64,000 bases of DNA from Rhodocyclus purpureus (lineage in GTDB: Bacteria; Pseudomonadota; Gammaproteobacteria; Burkholderiales; Rhodocyclaceae): assembly GCF_016653115.1 (NCBI RefSeq), contig NZ_NHRX01000038.1, positions 81,820 through 145,819 of the forward strand, read 5' to 3'. Numbering within the stretch: the stretch's first letter is position 1; every line of letters begins with the position of its first letter. Shown in pieces: positions 1 through 8,455 of this stretch. The translations under genes and the position numbers were made by a program. Below the pieces are notes generated by a model, which did not search any database, was not told where the DNA came from, and was given only the letters and a program-made list of their open reading frames with translations.

Positions 1-4
1 GTTA

Positions 5-1109
5 TTAACCCGGCCCTTAAATACACTGGTTCGCATAGGCCGCAGCCGGGTGCCTGAAATATGACATTACGTGTGCCGGCAAGGCCTGCAGCTTGTTCAT
101 GAAGGCGGTGGTCTTGGCGAGCAAGGATGCCTTGTCGCAACTGACCGGACCGGTACGCAGGGCGGTCTTGAAATCCCGGTTGAGATACTCGTCCGGATTC
201 GACTCGGGTGCATAAGGCGGCAGGAAGACAAGCTCGATCTTGTCTTTCTTGTCGGCCAGCCATTCGGTGACCTGCTTGGTGTGATGCACACGCAGGTTAT
301 CGACAACCAGAAAAATCTTCTGCTGCGCACTTTGCAGCAGCGCTTCAAGGAACTCGATGAAGCGCTCAGTGTTGATGCTCCCCTCGACGATCTTGAAGGC
401 CACCTGGCCGCGCGCCGAGATGGCTGAGATCATCGACAGTTTCTCCCAGCGGGTCCGCGTTCCGAGTACCGGCGTTTTGCCGCGCGGCGCGAAGCCGCGT
501 ACCCAGTTCGCGTCCTCCTTGACCGCCATCTCATCGCCCCAGAGGATCGTCGCCCCCTCGGCACGCGCGCGCGCCAGTAACTGCGGCCAGGTCTCCTCCA
601 GCCATGTTTGCACCTTGACCGGGTCTTGCTCCAACGCCCGCTTGACCGGACGTTGCGGGGTGAAGCCCCACCGTTTGAGATACTTGCCGATCAAGCGGTC
701 TTGCATCACGAACCCAAAACGCTGCTCGACCAGCGCCTTGATCGCAGGGCGAGTCCACAAGGCAAATGGCAGCTCCAGCTGCGCCGGCGACAGTCCGACG
801 ATCTGTTCGCGCAACCACACCTCGTCGGTCATCGTCAGCTTGCGCCCACTCCCAACCGGGCGACCCCGCTTCTTTTCCGAATCCAGCGACCCCTCTCCGG
901 CGTGACGTGCTTGCGCCAACCATGTCTCCACGGTCCGGAAATGCACTCCCGCCATCGCCGCCAGTTCCTTGACCGGCATCTTCGACTGCTGACGCAGCCG
1001 AATCACCATCCTGCGCAATGTCGCGCGACTGTCCGCCGATAGCCTGCGTGCATCTGTCTTTTTCATCCCATTATTCTACAACAACCAGCTTATTTTTGGG
1101 CCGGATTAA
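5..1109 (-). mobile_element. IS630-family insertion sequence, copy 1
   Basis: This 1105-bp element is bounded by imperfect terminal inverted repeats of about 19 bp. The left end begins TTAACCCGGCCC and the right end, read inward, begins TTAATCCGGCCC. TA dinucleotides at 3-4 and 1110-1111 fit the TA target duplication typical of the IS630/Tc1/mariner group. It carries one transposase gene and interrupts a substrate-binding lipoprotein gene whose 5' part survives on its right. The rest of that gene would lie to the left of the window. Confidence 0.9.
17..1066 (-). CDS. IS630-family DDE transposase (copy 1)
   Basis: A 349-residue transposase for cut-and-paste transposition of its own element. 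Residues 1-70 form a helix-turn-helix region (KELAAMAGVHFRTVETWLAQ) that should bind the terminal repeats, followed by a GRP-containing linker and a second winged-helix segment. The catalytic core shows the expected acidic triad: Asp in ILWGDEM, Asp in LVVDNLRVHH, and Glu in ESNPDEYLNRDFK after the PPYAPE motif. Length and domain order are normal for IS630, the frame is intact, and it fills the element. The protein is identical to the copy at 4303-5352, so both are probably recent and possibly active. Confidence 0.95.
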   Translation of the reverse strand: MKKTDARRLSADSRATLRRMVIRLRQQSKMPVKELAAMAGVHFRTVETWLAQARHAGEGSLDSEKKRGRPVGSGRKLTMTDEVWLREQIVGLSPAQLELPFALWTRPAIKALVEQRFGFVMQDRLIGKYLKRWGFTPQRPVKRALEQDPVKVQTWLEETWPQLLARARAEGATILWGDEMAVKEDANWVRGFAPRGKTPVLGTRTRWEKLSMISAISARGQVAFKIVEGSINTERFIEFLEALLQSAQQKIFLVVDNLRVHHTKQVTEWLADKKDKIELVFLPPYAPESNPDEYLNRDFKTALRTGPVSCDKASLLAKTTAFMNKLQALPAHVMSYFRHPAAAYANQCI

Positions 1110-1278
1110 TAAACTGCTCGACCGCCAGAATGACGCCGTTCTGGCCGGCCTGGCCGTTGTCCGAGTTGCGATCGCTGAGGCCGCCGATGAAGCCGACGCG
1201 GATCGGCTGCTCCTGAGCACAGGCAGCCAGCAAGGCGCAGAGCATGGCCGCCAGGATCTTCACCAAAATCGTCTTCAT
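1110..1278 (-). pseudogene. 5' remnant of an ABC-type substrate-binding lipoprotein gene cut by IS630
   Basis: About 55 residues remain. They start at an ATG at 1278 (an in-frame GTG at 1290 is also possible). The N-terminus is a lipoprotein signal: a Lys-containing n-region, the hydrophobic stretch ILAAMLCALLAAC, and a lipobox ending in Cys. The mature start, RVGFIGGLSDRNSDNGQ, then NGVILAVEQ, resembles the first strand and helix of type I periplasmic binding proteins (LivJ-like, branched-chain amino acid or amide uptake). Similarity stops exactly at the IS630 end. It is divergent from the diguanylate cyclase with about 99 bp between, so the pair may once have been a ligand sensor module; that is inference. 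Confidence 0.7.
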
Positions 1279-1377
1279 GAGTCCAGTCACCGTCGAAAAC
1301 CAGGATTTTCAGGCAGTCCGGCAGGCAAAGGCAATGGAAGCTGCGTCGCGCACGGCGCCTTCTGCTCCGGCAGTGGC

Positions 1378-3882
1378 ATGAAGCTGCTTGCGCAGGCTGG
1401 CTGGCTTGGCAGACTGAGGCGCGCGTGGAAGGTTTCGCTGCGTTTCCGTCTGATCGTACTCGGCCTGATGCCGGTGTTGCTGGCGTTTCCGCTGGTGATC
1501 GGCGTGCTGGTCGTGGTCGGCGGTCAGCGTGCCGATGCGCTGCTCTCGGCGCAGATCAACGGCGAACTCTCCGGCGTCCGTAATTTCCTGGAGGCGGCCA
1601 AGTCCGATACGCAGACGCGAATCGGCGAGATGGTCCGCTCCGGGCGTCTGGACGCCCTGTCGAATGGTCGGGGCGATGCGGCCGCACTCGGCGAGGCGCT
1701 TGCCACCCTGGCCCGTGGCAGCGGACTCGACTACCTGCTGGTCGCCGGCGCCGATGGCACGGTGCTCGCCTCCAGCAGCGGCGTTCTCCCCGGAGTCAAG
1801 CTGCCCGACTCGCACGTCATCCGCCAGGCGCGCATCGGTGTCGCCAGCGCTGCCTTCGAGCGCTTCGAGGCGAGCGAGCTCAAGGCGTTTTCTCCCCGCT
1901 TCCGGCAACAGCTCGGCATTGCAGCGGGCAGCGATGCCGATCTCGTCGCTGCGACCGAAACGCGCGGCCTCTTCATCAACGCCGCCGTGCATTTTCCGCT
2001 GTCGATCGACGCGCCCGACCGGATCCTGGTCGGCGGCATCGTGCTCAACAAGAATTCGGCGCTGATCGAGCGCATGCGCGACGTCATTTTTCCGGTCGGC
2101 GCGCTGCCCGACCAGGGCGAAGGGATGACCGCGATCTTCCTCGACGACGTCAGCGTCGCCGCCAGCCGGCAACGGCTGCAGGGGATGCGTCCGCTCGGCC
2201 TGCGCGCGCCGACGGCCGTTGCCTCCATGGCGGCGAACCCATCCGCTTCCTGGATCGGCGTACAGCGCTTCGGCGGCGTCGATTACATGACGGGTTACGC
2301 GCCGCTCGTCGATGGCGACGGCCGGAACATCGGCCTGGTCAGCGTCGGCTTTCCCGATGCGCCGTACCGGCGCATGATCGATGACCTTTTGGCAGCGATC
2401 GGCGCCCTGCTCGGACTGACCCTGCTCGGGGTTTCGATCGTCTTCCTGCGCGCCGGCGACGACCTGACGCAGCGGCTGGCACAGATGGCCGCGACGATGT
2501 CGGCGGTACGCCGGGGCGATCGCCTGGCGCGCGTCGGCAGGACGCAGCGTCCGGACGAGATCGGCATCCTGGGCAAACACTTCGACCGCCTGCTCGACAC
2601 CATCTCCCGACAGGATGCGCGCCACCTGGCGGCACAACGGGTGATTGCCGACGAGGCCTCGCGCTGGCGGGCGCTGTTCGAGAATACCAGCGTCGGCGTG
2701 GTGATCATCGACGCCGACGGCAGCGTGTTCGCGCTCAACCCCAAATTCGCCGCGATGCTCGGCTACGACGACGTCGATGCGGTGAAGCGGCTGCGCCTTG
2801 AGGATTGGGACGAGCTCTTTTCGCTCGAAGAACTGGTCCGGCGCCTGGAAAACTCGGCGGAGCCGCTGGTCGAAACGCGGCACCGGCGGCGCGACGGCAG
2901 CACCTATCCTGCCTTGGTCTCGCTGAGCCGTGCGCACTGGCAGGGGCGGCTGCTGGCGCTGCTGACGATGCGCGACATCAGCCAGCAGAAGATCGCCGAC
3001 GCCGAGCTGGAGCGGCGCACCGCCGCGCTGCGGCAGAGCGAGGCGCGCGCCCGCGCCTTCCTCGATACCGCCCTCGACGCGGTGGTGGTGCTCGACGAAC
3101 AGGCGCGCATCGTCGAATTCAACCCCGCCGCCGAGCGCATGTTCGGGCGAGCCAGCGACGAAGTGCGTGGACAAGCGCTGGCGCTGCTGGTCACTCTTCA
3201 GGCGGATTCGGCGACGCTGGCCGAGCTCGGCGAGGGCAGCCACGAGGGCATCGGAACAGACGGGGACGGGAGGACCTTCCCGATCGAGCTGACCCTCGGC
3301 AGCATGGACGACGACGAGCATTCCTGGCACGTCGCGATCATCCGCGACGTCACCGAGCGTAAGGCGGCCGAGCAGGAGATGCAGCGTCTGGCCAACGTCG
3401 ACGGGCTGACGCAGGTGCTCAACCGGCGCGCCTGGAGCGACGGCGCGAAGATCCTGCTGGCGCAGGCCAATCGCACGCTCGCCCCGATGTCGCTCTTGAG
3501 CATCGACGCCGACCACTTCAAGCAGATCAACGACACCTGGGGACATCTCGGCGGTGACGCGGTCCTGCGTGCGCTCGCGCAAACGCTCTCCGCCTGCCTG
3601 CGCGAGAGCGACCTGCTTGGCCGCCTCGGCGGCGAGGAATTCGCCATCCTCCTGCCCGACACCGACGCGCTCGGCACGAAAGCGCTGATCGAGCGGCTGC
3701 TGCAGGCGGTGCGTGCCTGCCGCGTCGATTACGAGGGACAAACGCTCAGCTTCACGGTCAGCATCGGCGTCACCCTGCTCGATCCGGCGCGCGACGATGA
3801 ACTGCGCAGCGCCTTCAAGCGTGCCGACGATGCCCTCTACCGGGCCAAGCGCGAGGGGCGCGACCGTGCCTGCTGGGGCTGA
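1378..3882 (+). CDS. Membrane diguanylate cyclase, Cache-HAMP-PAS-PAS-GGDEF
   Basis: An 834-residue inner-membrane sensor that should make c-di-GMP. A transmembrane helix (around residues 22-45) is followed by a periplasmic double-Cache-like region to about 330. A second transmembrane helix (about 332-358, LLGLTLLGVSIVFL) leads into HAMP, two PAS domains (around 430-545 and 560-680) and a C-terminal GGDEF domain with an intact GGEEF active site near residue 751 and a DGLTQVLNRRAW start. I chose the ATG at 1378 because the longer open frame upstream runs through the IS and has no membrane-protein start. The Shine-Dalgarno is weak. It lies between the two IS630 copies and divergent from a broken substrate-binding protein. 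The ligand is unknown. Confidence 0.9.
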   Translation: MKLLAQAGWLGRLRRAWKVSLRFRLIVLGLMPVLLAFPLVIGVLVVVGGQRADALLSAQINGELSGVRNFLEAAKSDTQTRIGEMVRSGRLDALSNGRGDAAALGEALATLARGSGLDYLLVAGADGTVLASSSGVLPGVKLPDSHVIRQARIGVASAAFERFEASELKAFSPRFRQQLGIAAGSDADLVAATETRGLFINAAVHFPLSIDAPDRILVGGIVLNKNSALIERMRDVIFPVGALPDQGEGMTAIFLDDVSVAASRQRLQGMRPLGLRAPTAVASMAANPSASWIGVQRFGGVDYMTGYAPLVDGDGRNIGLVSVGFPDAPYRRMIDDLLAAIGALLGLTLLGVSIVFLRAGDDLTQRLAQMAATMSAVRRGDRLARVGRTQRPDEIGILGKHFDRLLDTISRQDARHLAAQRVIADEASRWRALFENTSVGVVIIDADGSVFALNPKFAAMLGYDDVDAVKRLRLEDWDELFSLEELVRRLENSAEPLVETRHRRRDGSTYPALVSLSRAHWQGRLLALLTMRDISQQKIADAELERRTAALRQSEARARAFLDTALDAVVVLDEQARIVEFNPAAERMFGRASDEVRGQALALLVTLQADSATLAELGEGSHEGIGTDGDGRTFPIELTLGSMDDDEHSWHVAIIRDVTERKAAEQEMQRLANVDGLTQVLNRRAWSDGAKILLAQANRTLAPMSLLSIDADHFKQINDTWGHLGGDAVLRALAQTLSACLRESDLLGRLGGEEFAILLPDTDALGTKALIERLLQAVRACRVDYEGQTLSFTVSIGVTLLDPARDDELRSAFKRADDALYRAKREGRDRACWG

Positions 3883-3896
3883 CGCGCGCCGCCGGT

Positions 3897-4288
3897 TCAG
3901 CTTGGCGGGAGCAAGGGCGGCAAGCCGATGCCGGCGCGCAGGCGCTGGCATTCAGGACTCGGTGATCCGTCTTCCAGCCCGTTGGCGAACTCGCGACAGG
4001 TCGAGGGGCGATTCGCGTAGATCGCGCAGCCGATTCCGGGCTGGCCCAACTCCCCCTGCAGGGCGATGCACCTGCCGTTGCCGGCCTCGGTGCCCTTCAT
4101 GCAGGCGATGAAGGCATTGACCTTGCTCGTCAGTTCGACCGGGACGACGCCGCCTGAACCGTCCGACAGTTCGCCGCAATGCGGTACCTGGCGCAACACG
4201 CGCCACAAGCGGTGCAGGGATTGTCCGGCATGTCGATGAAGACCCGGTCGCCGTCCCGAATGCGCCGCAGCGGAGTTGTCTTTGTCAT
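3897..4288 (-). pseudogene. YkgJ-family cysteine-cluster protein, frameshifted (copy 1)
   Basis: The start MTKTTPLRRIRD and the cysteine cluster NPCTACGACCARYR are in one frame; the rest (GELSDGSGGVVPV, then the conserved Cys-containing tail GCAIYANRPSTCREF) is in another. Compared with the second copy at 21813-22086, 12 bases after the ARYR codons are replaced by two, a net 10-base loss that shifts the frame. The family (putative zinc/iron-chelating) is normally about 130 residues with Cys at both ends. An IS630 copy starts at 4291, with only the TA target dinucleotide between it and the start codon, so native promoter and ribosome site are also lost. It is convergent with the diguanylate cyclase. 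Confidence 0.8.
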
Positions 4289-4290
4289 TA

Positions 4291-5395
4291 TTAACCCGGC
4301 CCTTAAATACACTGGTTCGCATAGGCCGCAGCCGGGTGCCTGAAATATGACATTACGTGTGCCGGCAAGGCCTGCAGCTTGTTCATGAAGGCGGTGGTCT
4401 TGGCGAGCAAGGATGCCTTGTCGCAACTGACCGGACCGGTACGCAGGGCGGTCTTGAAATCCCGGTTGAGATACTCGTCCGGATTCGACTCGGGTGCATA
4501 AGGCGGCAGGAAGACAAGCTCGATCTTGTCTTTCTTGTCGGCCAGCCATTCGGTGACCTGCTTGGTGTGATGCACACGCAGGTTATCGACAACCAGAAAA
4601 ATCTTCTGCTGCGCACTTTGCAGCAGCGCTTCAAGGAACTCGATGAAGCGCTCAGTGTTGATGCTCCCCTCGACGATCTTGAAGGCCACCTGGCCGCGCG
4701 CCGAGATGGCTGAGATCATCGACAGTTTCTCCCAGCGGGTCCGCGTTCCGAGTACCGGCGTTTTGCCGCGCGGCGCGAAGCCGCGTACCCAGTTCGCGTC
4801 CTCCTTGACCGCCATCTCATCGCCCCAGAGGATCGTCGCCCCCTCGGCACGCGCGCGCGCCAGTAACTGCGGCCAGGTCTCCTCCAGCCATGTTTGCACC
4901 TTGACCGGGTCTTGCTCCAACGCCCGCTTGACCGGACGTTGCGGGGTGAAGCCCCACCGTTTGAGATACTTGCCGATCAAGCGGTCTTGCATCACGAACC
5001 CAAAACGCTGCTCGACCAGCGCCTTGATCGCAGGGCGAGTCCACAAGGCAAATGGCAGCTCCAGCTGCGCCGGCGACAGTCCGACGATCTGTTCGCGCAA
5101 CCACACCTCGTCGGTCATCGTCAGCTTGCGCCCACTCCCAACCGGGCGACCCCGCTTCTTTTCCGAATCCAGCGACCCCTCTCCGGCGTGACGTGCTTGC
5201 GCCAACCATGTCTCCACGGTCCGGAAATGCACTCCCGCCATCGCCGCCAGTTCCTTGACCGGCATCTTCGACTGCTGACGCAGCCGAATCACCATCCTGC
5301 GCAATGTCGCGCGACTGTCCGCCGATAGCCTGCGTGCATCTGTCTTTTTCATCCCATTATTCTACAACAACCAGCTTATTTTTGGGCCGGATTAA
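4291..5395 (-). mobile_element. IS630-family insertion sequence, copy 2
   Basis: A 1105-bp element that looks identical to the copy at 5-1109 and is in the same orientation, with the same TTAACCCGGCCC / GGGCCGGATTAA ends. TA lies at 4289-4290 and 5396-5397. With copy 1 it flanks a 3.2-kb segment with the diguanylate cyclase. That segment carries halves of native-looking genes, so two separate insertions are more likely than a true composite transposon. Confidence 0.9.
4303..5352 (-). CDS. IS630-family DDE transposase (copy 2)
   Basis: A 349-residue protein identical to that of copy 1, with N-terminal helix-turn-helix, GRP linker and DDE core (GDEM, VVDNLRVHH, NPDEYLNRD). The frame is intact from the ATG at 5352 to TAA at 4303, and the gene occupies nearly the whole element. 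Full identity of two copies 4.3 kb apart indicates recent transposition or gene conversion. No accessory gene is present. Confidence 0.95.
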   Translation of the reverse strand: MKKTDARRLSADSRATLRRMVIRLRQQSKMPVKELAAMAGVHFRTVETWLAQARHAGEGSLDSEKKRGRPVGSGRKLTMTDEVWLREQIVGLSPAQLELPFALWTRPAIKALVEQRFGFVMQDRLIGKYLKRWGFTPQRPVKRALEQDPVKVQTWLEETWPQLLARARAEGATILWGDEMAVKEDANWVRGFAPRGKTPVLGTRTRWEKLSMISAISARGQVAFKIVEGSINTERFIEFLEALLQSAQQKIFLVVDNLRVHHTKQVTEWLADKKDKIELVFLPPYAPESNPDEYLNRDFKTALRTGPVSCDKASLLAKTTAFMNKLQALPAHVMSYFRHPAAAYANQCI

Positions 5396-5800
5396 TAAAC
5401 TCGGGTTAACGGCGAGCTCTCGACGCCGCCAAAAAACGCCACCAGATTTCTGCGGATTTAGGCAGCCGGTAATAGTTAATGCCGTTTGAAAATTCCGGGC
5501 GGTTATCGACTTATTTTCGTATGACAAATCCCTGTATAAATCGCAAAGTCATTTTTGGGTTTTTTTGGCTTCGAGCGGACGGTTTTTGTACTCTTATGTG
5601 AGTTTTTGAAAACAAATGTTATCCATTGATCTGAAAAGGCAAGAAAGCGCTGGTTTTAATCGGTTTTTACAATCAGGTTGCGTGCTCCCCGATGATTTTC
5701 AGGGCGGCTCATACCTTGATTGAATGAGTCGGCGGTTTTTGGCAAAGCCTTGCTTTGATCGAACCCGCCCGACAAGTGCCATCGGCGCCTTGAGACCCTC
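5396..5800. other. AT-rich intergenic segment
   Basis: About 400 bp without a convincing gene. Composition is much more AT-rich than the neighbourhood, especially 5490-5670, with several runs of T (for example around 5550-5566). It separates the IS630 copy from a decayed gene and the type V secretion block. It could hold promoters or be foreign DNA, but I see no motif strong enough to name. Confidence 0.5.
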
Positions 5801-6211
5801 ATGGCGCGAAGCATAGAGCGAAGCATTGATGCCTTCCTTCCGTTCTTCCCTTTCTGCTCTCCCTGCTCCTCGCCGCCGGCCCAGTCCACCTCTCAGGCCG
5901 CAGCGCCGACCGCTGTCCTGGCCAGCCTGCCGGTCAATGCCGTCACGCAGGCAGCCTTGCAGCAGGGGGTGCTCAACTGCGCCGTGCGCATCAACCAAGG
6001 TGAGCACTTTCTCTGCTTCAACGCGCAGGCCGGCGCCGTGCTGATGACGCCGTCGGCGCAGCCCGACCGGCAGCTCGTCGATGCGGCGGCGAGCGAGCAA
6101 CATCCGTTGCGCTGGAAGCGGCGCCCCCGCGCTTGGACGGCGCCTGAGCACGTCTGGCTCAACCCGCCGGCGAAGGCTGACGAGGCCGCTCAGACGAGAA
6201 AAGCTGCATGA
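5801..6211 (+). pseudogene. Decayed small exported protein gene
   Basis: An open frame of 136 codons whose middle (VNAVTQAALQQGVLNCAVR, then NAQAGAVLMTPSAQPDRQLV) resembles, from memory, a family of small exported betaproteobacterial proteins with a conserved LxC motif and QPD segment. Signs of decay: the best signal-peptide-like stretch (LPFLLSLLLAAG) lies in a different frame at about 5833-5885. An inserted G and lost C around 6000 turn the expected NQVSTFL-like segment into NQGEHFL. Similarity ends shortly after QPDRQLV, where full-length members would continue. The function of the family is unknown. It could instead be a divergent short hypothetical protein. Confidence 0.4.
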
Positions 6212-6390
6212 GCGCGCCGGGGTCAAGGGCGCGGCCCCGGCGGCGGCGAACGCCGGCCCCGGCTGCCTCACGGCGAGTGCGTGGTTTGCGGCAGCGCCCC
6301 AAGGTGCTTGGAAAATGACGTGGGTTTTTAAAGAGCAGCAACGTTTTTAGCGACATCTATCTTGACAACGACCGCGAGGAACTCCTCACC

Positions 6391-8409
6391 ATGAACATAA
6401 CCCACCGCACCGTTTGCTCGCAGGCGCGCATAGCCATCGCGGCAAGCATGTTGGGCGCGACGCCCGTGACGTATGCTGATACGGCCGTGAAGCTCGTGGC
6501 AAACGATAACGTAACTGCCAGCGGCACCATTGCAGGGGATGTTCTGTTTGGTGGAAACAATGCGACTTACCGCGTACCCAGCAGCGCAACCGTAACCGGC
6601 GACTTCGTCGTTGCAAGCGGAGTGACCGGTTCCACCTTGTTGTTCCAGGACAGCAGCAACTATGCGGGAAAGATAGGCAGCGAATCCTCGCCGCTGGCAA
6701 CCGTAACATTCAATTCCCAAGGCAACGGCGCCAACGTGGTCTTGCCGACGAGTGTTTGGGCTGCCACCACCAATCTCGGTAACGGCGTCAGCAATGCAAC
6801 CAACGCGATCATTCAAGGCAATGGCATAACATTTGGTGGCGACCTGGTGTTCGTGAACGCCAATACCCGCCTCGACGCAGGCGTGAGCCGCGACACCGTC
6901 AATGGCCGACTGAATACCAATGGCGGCGATCTCGCCTTCACTTTGCGACCCCTGGCAACGTCAGTCACCACCACTTACGCCGCCGATAATTTCCAGTTTC
7001 TGGATGCCGCGGGGTCAGGAAAGCTGACCGTGGGCTCTCTCGTCATGACCGGTGGCGAACGCCTGAACCTGAGCTATCAAGGCAGCTTGAAAGACGGCGC
7101 CAGCTACACGCTGATCTCCAACCCCGGAACGCTGACTGGCTCATACAGCCAGACAGAGGCTTCCACGCGCGTTGTCGACAACAGCTATGTGATGAACAGT
7201 ACGGCCAGCACGGTGGGAAAGGATCTGGTGCTGACTGTTTCGCGAGCCAACGACGAGTACATCACCAAGTCGAACACTCAGGGACATTTCTCCAATAACG
7301 CGGCCTTGGCGCTGGGTAGCATTGCGGCAGGGGGCCGGCAGTTGGGTGATCTGGTCACTGCCATCAATACCCTCGAACTCGATCAAAACGGCTACGGCAA
7401 CAACCAGATCAATCTGGCCCGTGAGGTCAAGCGCCTGGCCCCGATTGCCAATAACGCGTATTCATCCGCCATGTTTTCCGCCAACGACGCGGCCATGGCG
7501 CAAGTGGAGCACCGCTTGATTGCCCGCAGCGGTGACAACTTTTCCGGTTTTGGCCACAACCGCGGCGCCTTGTGGAGCAAAGCCTATATGCAAAAGGCCC
7601 GTCAAAGTGGCGTGGATGACTACGACGGATACCAGACGCACACCACTGGCTTGGTCGTAGGGGCGGATGCCAACTATGACTTCGCGCGTGTCGGTGTCGC
7701 GTTTGCCTACGGCCGCACCGATATCGATCAGGACGATTTCCGCCAGGGCGATTCCGCCACGCTGAACAATTATCTCTTCAGCCTTTATGGAACCAGACAA
7801 TTTGGTTCCGCCTTCGTTGATGTCTCCCTTGGTGCCGGCAAAGGCCAACTCAATGGATCACGCGCCACGGCCATTGGCCGGCGGGCCACCACGGACATTG
7901 ACTACGATTTCCGCCGCGCAGGATTCACTGTCGGCTACCGCCTGAAACTGATCGACGGCAAGAGCGCCATCACCCCCGTCGCCGGCATCGAATCGGCGCG
8001 TATCGATCAGCCCGCATACACGGAAACCGGCGCGGGCGATCTTGGGCTGAACGTGGATGCCCAAAGCTTTCATCGCGTGCGCAGCAAACTGGGTGCGTAT
8101 TTCACTACCACCGGACAAATCGGCACGCGCAGATCCCTCCTTTCCCTTTATGCCTTCACCTTGCGCGACAAAGGACTCGACGGTCACGACATCAAAGCCC
8201 GCTATACCGGTCCCACCGGCGCCGCTGATCCCTCGCTCGTCACCTTCACCACGCCGACCAGTGCCCCCCAGGACCAACGTATACAGCTGGGGGCCGACCT
8301 GACGCTGGTCAGCGGCAAATTTTCCACTTGGCAGTTCGGCTACCAGCTCGAGCACGCGGTTTCCTACAACATCCATCTGGCCAATATGAGAGTTTTGTGG
8401 AAATTCTGA
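6391..8409 (+). CDS. Type Va autotransporter with short beta-helix passenger
   Basis: A 672-residue protein predicted to insert its C-terminus in the outer membrane and display the N-terminal passenger. A signal peptide spans residues 1 to about 29 (ending near TPVTYA). Residues 30-300 are Gly/Thr/Asn-rich with short repeated strands (TASGTIAGDVLFGG, SSATVTGDFVVASG), as in beta-helical passengers. An alpha-helical linker lies at about 300-385, then a classical autotransporter barrel from GALWSKAYMQ (about 391) to the end, finishing with the aromatic WKF terminus. The ribosome site GAGGA lies 9 nt before the start. It is 46 bp upstream of tpsB, in line with TpsB-TpsA, so co-transcription is plausible. 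Adhesin-like surface function is inferred. Confidence 0.88.
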   Translation: MNITHRTVCSQARIAIAASMLGATPVTYADTAVKLVANDNVTASGTIAGDVLFGGNNATYRVPSSATVTGDFVVASGVTGSTLLFQDSSNYAGKIGSESSPLATVTFNSQGNGANVVLPTSVWAATTNLGNGVSNATNAIIQGNGITFGGDLVFVNANTRLDAGVSRDTVNGRLNTNGGDLAFTLRPLATSVTTTYAADNFQFLDAAGSGKLTVGSLVMTGGERLNLSYQGSLKDGASYTLISNPGTLTGSYSQTEASTRVVDNSYVMNSTASTVGKDLVLTVSRANDEYITKSNTQGHFSNNAALALGSIAAGGRQLGDLVTAINTLELDQNGYGNNQINLAREVKRLAPIANNAYSSAMFSANDAAMAQVEHRLIARSGDNFSGFGHNRGALWSKAYMQKARQSGVDDYDGYQTHTTGLVVGADANYDFARVGVAFAYGRTDIDQDDFRQGDSATLNNYLFSLYGTRQFGSAFVDVSLGAGKGQLNGSRATAIGRRATTDIDYDFRRAGFTVGYRLKLIDGKSAITPVAGIESARIDQPAYTETGAGDLGLNVDAQSFHRVRSKLGAYFTTTGQIGTRRSLLSLYAFTLRDKGLDGHDIKARYTGPTGAADPSLVTFTTPTSAPQDQRIQLGADLTLVSGKFSTWQFGYQLEHAVSYNIHLANMRVLWKF

Positions 8410-8455
8410 CGCAGCAAGTTGCGCCAGCTCCCCTCCACACAAGCACGAGATGATT

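Noticed and set aside
1309-3951. 880-codon frame antisense to the diguanylate cyclase
   Set aside because: Shadow of a GC-rich gene; no recognisable domain, and the sense strand has a full Cache-HAMP-PAS-PAS-GGDEF protein.
5-5395. Composite transposon formed by the two IS630 copies
   Set aside because: IS630 elements are not known for typical composite mobility, and the enclosed segment holds a truncated native gene end, so independent insertions are simpler.
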